From contig DPRS01000038.1 of NCBI GenBank assembly GCA_003537575.1, positions 59,821 to 113,537 of the forward strand: 53,717 bases of DNA, given 5' to 3'. This DNA comes from Oxalobacteraceae bacterium. Lineage in GTDB: Bacteria; Pseudomonadota; Gammaproteobacteria; Burkholderiales; Burkholderiaceae_D. The stretch's first letter is position 1, and each line of letters opens with the position of its first letter. The notes beneath the pieces were generated by a model that saw only the letters and a list, made by a program, of their open reading frames with translations, searched no databases and had not been told where the DNA came from. Below, piece by piece: positions 24,665 through 32,071 of this stretch. The translations under genes were made by a program, and so were the position numbers.

Positions 24665-25156
24665 TCAATCCGCCAGCGCGCAATGTACCGGCCTGGCATG
24701 CAGGGTCGCCACCAGCACTTGCGGGACGATCCCGACCAGGTAACCGCGCCGGCCGCCGTTGATGTATATCTTTTCCAGCCCGAGCACGCTTTCCTCGACA
24801 TACACCGGCATCGCCTTGCGGGTGCCGAACGGCGAAGTGCCGCCGACCAGGTAGCCGGAATGGCGGCTGGCCACTTCCGGCTTGCAGGGTTCGACCGACT
24901 TGCAGCCGATCTGCCGCGCCAGGTTCTTGGTGGAGACCTTGCAATCGCCATGCATCAGCACGATCAGCGGCTTGGCCGCCTCGTCCTGCATCACCAGGGT
25001 CTTGACCACGCTGTGCTCGTCGACGCCCAGCTCGCGCGACGAAACCGCCGTGCCGCCATGCTCTTCATAGGCATACGGGTGTTCGGAAAAGACAATGCCG
25101 TGACGACGCAGGAATTGTGTCGCCGGCGTTTCGGAAACGTGCTCTTTTTTGGCCAT
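24665..25156 (-). CDS. ybaK: Cys-tRNA(Pro)/Cys-tRNA deacylase YbaK/EbsC family
   Basis: Editing enzyme that hydrolyses mischarged Cys-tRNA(Pro), 163 residues. ATG 25156 gives MAKKEHVSETPATQFL; the longer open frame upstream is unsupported. The conserved lysine segment is VVKTLVMQDE (~50) and the C-terminal GGTSPFGTRKAMPVYVEE (~104) carries the substrate-pocket Gly/Ser motif. It is divergent from the nuclease/phosphatase gene with only 45 bases between the two starts. Confidence 0.93.
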   Translation of the reverse strand: MAKKEHVSETPATQFLRRHGIVFSEHPYAYEEHGGTAVSSRELGVDEHSVVKTLVMQDEAAKPLIVLMHGDCKVSTKNLARQIGCKSVEPCKPEVASRHSGYLVGGTSPFGTRKAMPVYVEESVLGLEKIYINGGRRGYLVGIVPQVLVATLHARPVHCALAD

Positions 25157-25201
25157 GCGTGTTACGCTAAACCTGTCCGCAGATTGAAACCGGGGCCTAT
25201 T

Positions 25202-26191
25202 ATGCAACAAGAAATCCGCTTTGCGACCTTCAATGTATGCAATCTGGCACTGCCGGGCATGACTTTCTATGACAATCTGCCGCCCTACACCCCGGAAGAA
25301 TTCGAAGCCAAGCTGAACTGGCTGGCGCGCAAGATCGATGAAATCGATGCCGATATCATCGCCTTCCAGGAAATTTTTTCGCAATCGGCCTTGCGCGATG
25401 TCCTGGCGCGCAGCCGCAATTACCGTGAGGCACATCATGCCGGCTTCGATCCCGATCCCGGCATCGAGCCGCTGACGCCCAGCGTGGCACTGGTGTCGCG
25501 GCTGCCGCTCGCCGCCGCCCCGGCGGCTTTCCATGGCCTGCCGCCGGCCCTGCTAGCCAGCCTGGCGCCGCAGGCCTCCCCGCTGACGCGCTTCACCCGG
25601 CCGCTGCTGCATGTGCAAGTGCAAGTCACGCCGCAACTCAAGGTCAACGTGCTGGTGGTGCACCTGAAATCCAAGCGCCCGGATTACCTCGACGGCGAAG
25701 ATGTCAACGATCCCGCCCTGTTCGACCTGGCCTCGCTGCGCTCGCTATACCGGCGCGGCACCGAAGCGGTAGGATTGCGCCATGTGCTGGATGGCCTGAT
25801 GCCGGAGCACGGCCATGCGCCGCTGGTAGTCATGGGCGACTTCAATGACATCGCCGAAGCGGTCACCACGCAATTGGTCACCGGCGTAGGAAGGCCGCAG
25901 CCGGAAATGGATGGTCTTGGCGACGGCTTCGGCCGGCGCCTCTTCGACAGCTACCGCATCCAGGCACGGCGCGATTTTTCACGCGATGTCGGCTACAGCC
26001 ATATCCATGAAGGCGTATTCCACACCATCGACCATGTGCTGGTGTCGAAGGAATTCCATCCCGGCTGGCCGCACGCGCTCGGCGCGGTTACGGAAGTCAT
26101 GTACATGAACGACCATATCCAGCTTGGCAATCCAGAAGCCTCGGACCACGGCGCAGTGCTGGTGAAGGTGGCATTGCGCGACCCCGCTTAA
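25202..26191 (+). CDS. Endonuclease/exonuclease/phosphatase family protein
   Basis: A 329-residue EEP-fold hydrolase. Start ATG 25202 gives MQQEIRFATFNVCNLALPG. Metal and catalytic motifs are visible in order: FNVCNL (~10), ADIIAFQEIFS (catalytic Glu ~58), VVHLKSKRPD (~153), VMGDFNDIAE (Asp/Asn ~211), TIDHVLVSKEF (~273) and SDHGAVLV (Asp-His ~318). The substrate could be nucleic acid, a phospholipid or an inositol phosphate. No signal peptide is present. It is convergent with xerD, with 4 bases between the stops. Confidence 0.88.
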   Translation: MQQEIRFATFNVCNLALPGMTFYDNLPPYTPEEFEAKLNWLARKIDEIDADIIAFQEIFSQSALRDVLARSRNYREAHHAGFDPDPGIEPLTPSVALVSRLPLAAAPAAFHGLPPALLASLAPQASPLTRFTRPLLHVQVQVTPQLKVNVLVVHLKSKRPDYLDGEDVNDPALFDLASLRSLYRRGTEAVGLRHVLDGLMPEHGHAPLVVMGDFNDIAEAVTTQLVTGVGRPQPEMDGLGDGFGRRLFDSYRIQARRDFSRDVGYSHIHEGVFHTIDHVLVSKEFHPGWPHALGAVTEVMYMNDHIQLGNPEASDHGAVLVKVALRDPA

Positions 26192-26195
26192 CCAT

Positions 26196-27167
26196 CTAGC
26201 CGCGCGGATGGTGCTGCGCATGTAGCTGCTTCAGGCGTTCGCGCGCGACGTGAGTATAGATCTGCGTGGTGGAGATGTCGGCATGCCCCAGCAGCAGCTG
26301 CACCACGCGCAGGTCGGCACCATGGTTGAGCAAGTGCGTGGCGAAGGCATGGCGCAGGGTGTGCGGCGACAGCGGCGCGTTGATGCCGGCCTTCTGCGCA
26401 TATTTCTTGATCAGGGTCCAGAACATCTGCCGCGTCATGGCGCCGCCGCGGCCGGTGACGAACAGCGCATCGTCGCTGCGGCCGTTGAGGATCTCGCCCC
26501 GGGCCTGGCGCAGGTAGCGCTCGATCCAGGCGCGGGCTTCCTCGCCGAACGGCACCAGCCGGGTCTTGCTGCCCTTGCCGGTAATCCGCAGCACGCCCTC
26601 GTTCATGCCGACCTCGATCGATTTCAGCAGCACCAGTTCCGACACCCGCAAGCCGCTGGCGTACATCAGTTCCAGCATGGTGCGGTCGCGCAAGCCAAGC
26701 GGCGCATTCACGTCGGGCGCGGCCAGCAACGCCTCGACCTGGGCTTCCGACAGGGTTTTCGGAAAGCGCGGCGGCTGCTTGGCCGATTGCATGTGCAGGC
26801 ACGGATCGGCCGCGATCTTTTTCTGCCGCAGCGCCAGCTGGTAAAAACGCTTCAGCACCGCCAGGCGCCGGTTGGCCGAAGTGGCCTTGGTGTCGGCGTG
26901 GCGGGCGGCAAAATAGGCCAACAAATCTTCTGCCTGCGCAGCCAGCAAAGGTTGGGTGCGTTCGGCGCGCAGCCAGAGGGCGAACAGGCGCATGTCGCGC
27001 CGGTAGGCTTCCAGCGTATTTTTTGCCAGGCCGTCTTCCAGCCACAGGCTATCGCAGAATTCATCGATGGCGGCCTGGTCTTCGGGGGCCACGCCCGGAG
27101 GGCACGCGGGGCGAGGCTTGCCAGCGCGGGGCGTCAGTGGCTTAAGCTGCGTAAGGGACTTACTCAC
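26196..27167 (-). CDS. xerD: Site-specific tyrosine recombinase XerD
   Basis: Resolves chromosome dimers at dif with XerC, 323 residues. The N-terminal SAM-like core-binding domain (DEFCDSLWLEDGLAKNTLEAYRRDM) is followed by the catalytic domain with all active residues: Arg in ASGLRVSELVLL, Lys in TGKGSKTRLVPF, His and Arg in SPHTLRHAFATHLL, His in LLGHADISTT and Tyr in TQIYTHV. It is housekeeping, not a phage integrase. Its ATG overlaps the stop of the upstream ogt by 4 bases, so the two form an operon. Confidence 0.96.
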   Translation of the reverse strand: MSKSLTQLKPLTPRAGKPRPACPPGVAPEDQAAIDEFCDSLWLEDGLAKNTLEAYRRDMRLFALWLRAERTQPLLAAQAEDLLAYFAARHADTKATSANRRLAVLKRFYQLALRQKKIAADPCLHMQSAKQPPRFPKTLSEAQVEALLAAPDVNAPLGLRDRTMLELMYASGLRVSELVLLKSIEVGMNEGVLRITGKGSKTRLVPFGEEARAWIERYLRQARGEILNGRSDDALFVTGRGGAMTRQMFWTLIKKYAQKAGINAPLSPHTLRHAFATHLLNHGADLRVVQLLLGHADISTTQIYTHVARERLKQLHAQHHPRG

Positions 27168-27673
27168 TTGTATCCGGCCACGCCTTCATGCGCCAGCAGC
27201 CAGCGCTTGACGCCGACATGGAAGCCAGTGGCGTCGTCATGGTTGGAAAAGCCGCCCAGGCCGCCGCTGGCGGTCACGCGGTGGCAGGGAATCACCAGCG
27301 GAAACCAGTTGGCGCCGCAAGCCTGGCCGACCGCGCGCGGCGCCCCGCAGCCGACAGTCCTGGCGACGGCGCCGTAGGTAAGCACCTCGCCGCGCGGAAT
27401 GGCGGCGATCGCCTGCCAGACCTTGCGCTGGAAAAGCGTGCCGACCTCGGCCAGCGGCAGGTCGAAGCGGAAATCGGGCTCTTGCAGGTAGCGTTCGACC
27501 TGGCGCACGGCCAGCTCGGCGGGACGGTTCGCCGGATCTTGTTCTTCGAGCGAAAACGAGGAAGGCAGGTACACCAGTTCCTGCACATGGCGGGGATCGC
27601 TGCGGATACCGACAAAACCGAAGGGAGCGGGAACGATGGCGGAAAAAATCCGGCCGGTCTGCGAGGAATTCAT
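27164..27673 (-). CDS. ogt: Methylated-DNA--[protein]-cysteine S-methyltransferase
   Basis: Suicide repair of O6-alkylguanine, 169 residues. The acceptor motif is IPCHRVTASGGLGGFS (Cys ~131). The recognition helix region AIPRGEVLTYGAVARTVGCGAPRAVGQA is split over ~95-120 with the arginine finger. The ATG at 27673 is preferred (MNSSQTGRIFSAIV); the frame continues to 27841 but through an RNA terminator. It is upstream of and overlapping xerD. Confidence 0.94.
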   Translation of the reverse strand: MNSSQTGRIFSAIVPAPFGFVGIRSDPRHVQELVYLPSSFSLEEQDPANRPAELAVRQVERYLQEPDFRFDLPLAEVGTLFQRKVWQAIAAIPRGEVLTYGAVARTVGCGAPRAVGQACGANWFPLVIPCHRVTASGGLGGFSNHDDATGFHVGVKRWLLAHEGVAGYK

Positions 27674-27760
27674 GGCTGCACAGCTTAGCGCAAAACCGCC
27701 GGCAACGGAACCGCGTCCCACCTTGCCCTGGCCGCAATGCCCCGCCCGTGGCAAAATCCG

Positions 27761-27793
27761 CAAAAGAAAAAGGGCGCGTCTTCCGACGCGCCC
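27761..27793 (-). terminator. Intrinsic terminator of the small RNA gene
   Basis: A 9-bp GC-rich stem (GGGCGCGTC 27772-27780 with GACGCGCCC 27785-27793) with a 4-base loop. On the minus strand it is followed by TTTTTCTTTT. It has no T-tract on the plus strand, so it acts on leftward transcripts only. Confidence 0.88.
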
Positions 27794-27999
27794 AAACCCT
27801 TGCGCTGGCATTTCGGGCCGCTTTGATAGCGGCATTCTCAAAACACCTGTCTCCTCATCACACGGTGCAGTCCGTCTGTATTTGTATTATTACGTCACCT
27901 CGCTCCTTCAGATGTCGCTTTCCTTTGCAGGGTTCTCATCGGCAGGCCGCAGCGAACACTGTGTCCGTATGCGTGTTGCCTAACATAAGAAAGCCAGCG
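27761..27999 (-). ncRNA. Structured small RNA gene, possibly 6S RNA
   Basis: The 493-base gap between ogt and uspA holds a complete RNA gene on the minus strand. An extended -10 (TGCTACAGT, TACAGT at 28006-28011) predicts a start at about 27999. At that point begins CGCTGGCTTTC (27999-27989), which pairs with GAAATGCCAGCG at the far end (27814-27803): an 11-bp closing stem with one bulged U. Inside, GGCAACAC can pair with a later GTGTT/GCC, and an apical CGACATC/GGTGACG stem lies near the midpoint (~27900). A GCCGCT/AGCGGC hairpin sits at 27817-27833. An intrinsic terminator follows. Core length is about 197 nt; one long hairpin with closed ends fits 6S RNA, but I cannot confirm the family by eye. 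Confidence 0.6.
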
Positions 28000-28005
28000 A
28001 TAAAC

Positions 28006-28014
28006 ACTGTAGCA
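28006..28014 (-). promoter_or_regulatory. Promoter (extended -10) of the small RNA gene
   Basis: TGCTACAGT on the minus strand; TACAGT at 28006-28011 is preceded by TGC. No clear -35. The predicted start coincides with the first base of the closing stem of the RNA. Confidence 0.55.
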
Positions 28015-28092
28015 GTGAAACTCCGCGCTTATCTGATGAAAATCAAGCAATTAACTTTTTGTGCCGACATTTTTCCAACGAAAAAATTAAAA

Positions 28093-28114
28093 GAAGAAAT
28101 TATAATTTTTCTTC
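28093..28114 (-). terminator. AT-rich terminator candidate behind uspA
   Basis: GAAGAAA (28093-28099) pairs with TTTCTTC (28108-28114). On the minus strand the hairpin is followed by TTTTAATTTTTT. It lies 53 bases after the uspA stop, in a stretch of much lower GC than its surroundings. Confidence 0.45.
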
Positions 28115-28166
28115 AAGGAAAGCGTCTGAATGCCTGTGCTGATCCCGTCTGCGCTGATTCCGCCGC

Positions 28167-28592
28167 TTATTTCACCAGCAACACCGGCACCTTCGCCAGA
28201 TTCAACAGCTTGAGCGACACCGAACCCAGCAGCATGGTGGAAATCTGGTTCTGGCCGCGTGTACCCATGACGATTTCATCGAAGTCCTGCTCCTGGGCAT
28301 AACGCGCCATCGTTTCGGCCGGCTCGCCGACGAAGACATGCGTGTGATACGGGATGCCGGCGTCGTCGAGCAGCTTGCGCGAGCCTGCCAATGCCTTGGC
28401 GCCGTCTTCCTGGTGCAGCTCCTTGATCTGCGCGGCGCTGATGAAGGTGCTGACGCCGCCATGCAGCGGATGCTGGACATTCACCAGATGCAGCTCGGCG
28501 TTTTCCCGCCCGGTCTGGATTTTCTTGACCAGGTAGGCAAGCGCGCGCAATGCGCCGGGCGAATCATCGCAGGGAATCAGGATTTTGGACAT
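28167..28592 (-). CDS. Universal stress protein (UspA family)
   Basis: Cytoplasmic single-domain Usp, 141 residues. It starts ILIPCDDSPGALRAL (Asp near residue 10) and ends with the ATP-binding motif GTRGQNQISTMLLGSVSLKLL (G-2X-G-9X-G-S pattern, ~110-130), so it probably binds ATP. An RBS (GGAG) precedes the ATG. It lies 48 bases downstream of the TerC gene on the same strand and could share its transcript. Confidence 0.92.
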   Translation of the reverse strand: MSKILIPCDDSPGALRALAYLVKKIQTGRENAELHLVNVQHPLHGGVSTFISAAQIKELHQEDGAKALAGSRKLLDDAGIPYHTHVFVGEPAETMARYAQEQDFDEIVMGTRGQNQISTMLLGSVSLKLLNLAKVPVLLVK

Positions 28593-28640
28593 GTACCGCT
28601 CCGCAAAAAATGGTGTTGAATTGCTTGTTGCAGGGAAGGA

Positions 28641-29384
28641 TCAGGAGGCGTGGGGCGGCTCGCCCGGGCGGCTTTGTTCCGCCAGGTCTTGCAGCACCGG
28701 GGCACGCCGCGCCTCGGTGCGGGCCGCCAGCGCTTTGCCGACCACCACCACCACCACCGCGCCGACCGCCGGCCCCACCCACTTGGCCAGCGGGAACGCC
28801 GCCATCACCGCATCGTGGACCGCCACGTCCGACACCAGCATGCCGCCGGCAATCCAGCCCAGCAGCGCGCCGCCGAGGACGACCACGATCGGGAAACGGT
28901 CCATCAGCTTGATCACCAGCTGGCTGCCCAGCAGGATGATGGGGATCGACAGCAGCAGCCCGAAAATCACCAGGCCGAGGTGGTCGCCCGCCGCGCCGGC
29001 AATGGCGATGACGTTATCCAGGCTCATCACCGCATCGGCGACGATGATGGTCTTGACCGCGCCGAACAGGGTCGCGCCGGCTTCGATATGATGCCCGCCC
29101 TCCTCCGGTTCCGGCTGCAGCAGCTTGATGCCGATCCAGAACAGCAGGACGGCGCCGACGATTTTCAGGTAGGGCACCGCCAGCAGGCTCACCGCGAAAA
29201 AGATCAGCACCACGCGCAAGCCGATGGCGCCGGCCATGCCCCACAGGATGCCGAGCTTGCGTTCGCGCTCCGGCAGGCGGCGGCACGCCAGGCCGATCAC
29301 GACCGCGTTATCTCCCCCCAATACGATATCGATCGCGACGATTTGCAAGAGCGCGATCCAGAACTGAGGGCTGGTGAAATCCAT
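28641..29384 (-). CDS. TerC/YjbE family integral membrane protein
   Basis: A 247-residue membrane protein with about seven hydrophobic segments. TerC signatures are LGGDNAVVIGLACRRLP (~23) and AVMSLDNVIAIAGAAGDH (~117), with the paired Asp-Asn residues that mark the metal-exporter-like fold; the last helix is Val-rich. Related proteins (YjbE/YkoY) are linked to metal, often manganese, homeostasis. The ATG at 29384 is chosen because GGAAAGG precedes it and MDFTSPQFWIALLQI is the usual start; an upstream start at 29429 is unlikely. I saw no convincing yybP-ykoY manganese riboswitch in front. Confidence 0.87.
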   Translation of the reverse strand: MDFTSPQFWIALLQIVAIDIVLGGDNAVVIGLACRRLPERERKLGILWGMAGAIGLRVVLIFFAVSLLAVPYLKIVGAVLLFWIGIKLLQPEPEEGGHHIEAGATLFGAVKTIIVADAVMSLDNVIAIAGAAGDHLGLVIFGLLLSIPIILLGSQLVIKLMDRFPIVVVLGGALLGWIAGGMLVSDVAVHDAVMAAFPLAKWVGPAVGAVVVVVVGKALAARTEARRAPVLQDLAEQSRPGEPPHAS

Positions 29385-29532
29385 GATGACCTTTCCAATT
29401 TTGCAAACTGATGCGAAAACAGCCAGCATTATGCGCTGTTCTGCCGCCCCTGAGAATCATTGACTTGCAGAAACAAGTTATGCCGAGTATCTTTCCGGAT
29501 TCTCTCCGCTGCCATTTCCCGTCTTTCGCTTC

Positions 29533-30423
29533 ATGTCGATCGCGTCCCTGCTGCTGCCCGACTTCACCCTGATATTGCTCGGCTTTATCCTGTATCGCAC
29601 GACCAATTGGGGACAGGCTTTCTGGAGCGGCATGGAAAAACTGGTGTATTACGTCTTGTTTCCCGCCCTGCTGTTTTATTCCACCACGCGCGCGCCGCTG
29701 GACCTGGCCAGCACCGGCAAGATGGTGCAGACAGCCATGCTGACCCTGGCCGGCGGCATCGCGCTGGGCTGGCTGGGCAAGCCGCTGTTCCGCCCCGGGC
29801 CGATGCTGTTCGAGTCGGGCGTGCAGACCGCCTTCCGCTTCAATTCGTATATCGCGCTGGCGCTGGCATCGCGCCTGGCCGGCGAACAGGGCGTCGGGCT
29901 GATGGCGATCATCATTGGTTTTGCCGTGCCGGTCGCCAACCTGGCGGCGGTCCATGCGCTCACGCATAAAGAGGGCAGCCTGCTGCGGGAAATGGTGAAA
30001 AACCCGCTGCTGATGTCGACCCTGTGCGGCGTGCTGTTCAATCTGGCCGGCCTGCACGTGCCGGAAGTGCTGGGCGCCAGTTTGTCGCGGCTGGGCAATG
30101 CTTCGATCGCGCTCGGCCTGCTCATGGTCGGCGCCGGCTTGCGCCTGTCCGGCCTGCACGAGGCCAAGGGCCTGGCGGCCTGGTTCACCGCCATCAAGCT
30201 GCTGGCGATGCCGGCGCTGGCCTTTTTCATCGGCCGCTGGCTGGAGCTGCCGCGGCTGCAACTGCAGACCGCGGTGCTGTTCGCCGCCCTGCCTACCGCT
30301 TCCAGCGCCTATGTGCTGGCGGCGCGCATGGGCGGCAACGCTCCCTTCGTCGCCTTCCTGATTTCGGCCGGCACGGTGCTGTCGGCCCTTACTTTGCCGC
30401 TGTGGCTGGGGCTGGTCAGGTAA
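29533..30423 (+). CDS. AEC family transporter (auxin efflux carrier-like permease)
   Basis: A 296-residue permease with about ten membrane segments. It begins LLLPDFTLILLGFILYR and contains FRFNSYIALALASRLAG (~98) and a C-terminal AALPTASSAYVLAARMGGN (~254), as in MdcF/YwkB-like AEC proteins that move small organic acids in bacteria. The substrate cannot be read from the sequence. It is convergent with the oxidoreductase at 30434. Confidence 0.88.
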   Translation: MSIASLLLPDFTLILLGFILYRTTNWGQAFWSGMEKLVYYVLFPALLFYSTTRAPLDLASTGKMVQTAMLTLAGGIALGWLGKPLFRPGPMLFESGVQTAFRFNSYIALALASRLAGEQGVGLMAIIIGFAVPVANLAAVHALTHKEGSLLREMVKNPLLMSTLCGVLFNLAGLHVPEVLGASLSRLGNASIALGLLMVGAGLRLSGLHEAKGLAAWFTAIKLLAMPALAFFIGRWLELPRLQLQTAVLFAALPTASSAYVLAARMGGNAPFVAFLISAGTVLSALTLPLWLGLVR

Positions 30424-30433
30424 GGCGCCGGCT

Positions 30434-31324
30434 TTACCGTTCGCGATACAGTTGAATGATCGCCGACAGGTCCTTGTCTCCCCACCCGCGCGCAATCAGC
30501 ATCTGATAGAGCTGTTGCGAAACCGCACCTAGTATCACCGGCTGTTTGACTTCGCGCGCGGCATCCACCGCCAGGTTGACATCCTTGAGCATGATTTCAG
30601 CCGTGCCACCCGGCGCATAGCCATGCGACGCTGGCGCGTCGGGCGAGACGCCGGGCCACGGATTCATCGTGTCGGAACTGAAGCAACGGCCGGATGATGT
30701 ATTGATGGCGCTTGCCAGAACCTTCGGGTCTACTCCAAGCCTGACGCCCAGCGCCATGACTTCGCTGGTGCCGGTCATGGAAATCGCCAGCAGCAGGTTG
30801 TTGCAAATCTTGACCACTTGCCCGCTGCCGGGCCCGCCGCAATGAATCACGTTCTGGCCCATGGTTTTCAGCACCGGTTCGATGTGCGCAAATAACTCGG
30901 CATCCGCTCCCACCATGAAAGTGAGCGTGCCGGCCTTGGCGCCCAGGGTGCCGCCGGATATCGGCGCATCCGCCATTCTCCGGCCATCCGCCGCCGCCGC
31001 GTCGACCAGCTCGCGTGCGGTATGCGGATCGATCGTACTGCAATCGACCAGCACGGCATCTTTTCCGGCGCCGGCCAGGATGCCATCGTCCGCCAGGTAA
31101 ACCCGCTTGACAAGCTGCGGCGACGGCAAGGCCGTCAACACCAGATCCGCCTGCGCGGCCACATCTTTCGCCGAACTCGCGGCAACCGCACCGCCAGCCA
31201 CTGCCGCGCTCACCGCCGCGGCATTGATATCGAACACGGATACGGGCAGGCCGGCCTTCAGCAGGTTCGCCACCATGGGCGCGCCCATGTTTCCCAGACC
31301 GATAAAGCCGATACGCATTGTCAC
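30434..31324 (-). CDS. NAD-dependent beta-hydroxyacid dehydrogenase (3-hydroxyisobutyrate dehydrogenase-like)
   Basis: A 296-residue oxidoreductase. The N-terminal Rossmann motif is IGFIGLGNMGAPMVANLLKAG (in the first 25 residues). The substrate signature DAPISGGTLGAKAGTLTFMVGG-type loop is present (~120-138), and the catalytic lysine lies in GSGQVVKICNNLLLA (~170). This matches 3-hydroxyisobutyrate, tartronate-semialdehyde or glyoxylate reductases. It is the last gene of the nine-gene ABC/CoA operon, 4 bases after the GntR gene, so its substrate is probably a hydroxyacid or semialdehyde of that pathway. Confidence 0.88.
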   Translation of the reverse strand: MTMRIGFIGLGNMGAPMVANLLKAGLPVSVFDINAAAVSAAVAGGAVAASSAKDVAAQADLVLTALPSPQLVKRVYLADDGILAGAGKDAVLVDCSTIDPHTARELVDAAAADGRRMADAPISGGTLGAKAGTLTFMVGADAELFAHIEPVLKTMGQNVIHCGGPGSGQVVKICNNLLLAISMTGTSEVMALGVRLGVDPKVLASAINTSSGRCFSSDTMNPWPGVSPDAPASHGYAPGGTAEIMLKDVNLAVDAAREVKQPVILGAVSQQLYQMLIARGWGDKDLSAIIQLYRER

Positions 31325-31328
31325 TCCC

Positions 31329-32042
31329 CTATTGCCTGTTATTGATGGAAACAGTAACCGCAGACGAGGCGATCAACTCCATCAGTATGTTTCTTGCGCG
31401 CTCTTCCGCATAGTCATTGCGCATCACGGCGGCCTCCCGGGCAGCCTCCGGCGATCCGCCAATAATCGCGTTGAGCTGATTGATATGCAGGTCGCAGATT
31501 TTTGCCAGGCTCGGATAACGGTCCTGATGGAAATACAGAAAGCGCCGCGCCAGCGTCTGCAGCATTGCGTAAAACTCCGCGGCATAACTGTTGCGCGACG
31601 CGTTGCCAACCTGTCTGGTCAAATTAAAATGCACGCGCATGTAGCGCCGCATATCCTTCTGCTCTTTGAGATGCTCCAGTTCGGCAATCAATTGCGACAT
31701 GCCGGCCCGCTCCTGCGGGGTCGCGCACAGGGCCGCTTGCGCCACGATCAACTTTTCGATTTCGCGGCGGCTCTGGATGATCTGCAGCTGGCCCTGATAA
31801 TCAATTTCGGAAATAAAGATGCCCTGCCGGGGCGCGATGTGCACCAACCGCTGGAACGCCAGCTTCTGCAGCGCATCGCGAATCGGCGAGCGGCCAATGC
31901 CAAGCCGTTCGCTCAGCGCATTCTCGGACCATTGGCTGCCGGGCGGCAGCTCGCCGGTGACGATCAGCTCTTCGAGAGCAACGTAAGCCTTCTCGGTCTG
32001 GCTGACCGCCTCCCGATCGAACAGATTTTCCGATGTCTTCAC
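31329..32042 (-). CDS. GntR family transcriptional regulator (FCD subfamily)
   Basis: A 237-residue DNA-binding regulator. The winged helix is at the N-terminus (NALSERLGIGRSPIRDALQKLA, then VHIAPRQGIFISEI). The C-terminal all-helical FCD domain (~100-225) has the His-containing YMRVHFNLTRQVGNAS and CDLHINQLNAIIGG segments that bind metal and a carboxylate ligand. It lies inside the operon it probably controls, between the acyl-CoA ligase (29 bases) and the dehydrogenase (4 bases). Confidence 0.9.
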   Translation of the reverse strand: MKTSENLFDREAVSQTEKAYVALEELIVTGELPPGSQWSENALSERLGIGRSPIRDALQKLAFQRLVHIAPRQGIFISEIDYQGQLQIIQSRREIEKLIVAQAALCATPQERAGMSQLIAELEHLKEQKDMRRYMRVHFNLTRQVGNASRNSYAAEFYAMLQTLARRFLYFHQDRYPSLAKICDLHINQLNAIIGGSPEAAREAAVMRNDYAEERARNILMELIASSAVTVSINNRQ

Positions 32043-32071
32043 TCAGTTACCTTTATCCTGATGCCTTTTCA

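Noticed and set aside
26196..27167. Tyrosine recombinase as sign of an integrated element
   Set aside because: It is the housekeeping XerD by sequence and forms an operon with ogt; no attachment repeats or phage genes nearby.
27761..27999. RsmZ/CsrB-like RNA (several GGA motifs)
   Set aside because: About five GGA triplets in 200 bases is not far above chance at this base composition, and they are not clearly in hairpin loops.
29385..29532. yybP-ykoY manganese riboswitch before the TerC-family gene
   Set aside because: The gap is short and I could not find the paired aptamer helices; only a GGGGCGG segment is reminiscent.
29308..30495. 395-codon minus-strand frame opposite the AEC transporter
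   Set aside because: Antisense composition; the plus-strand AEC protein is recognisable.
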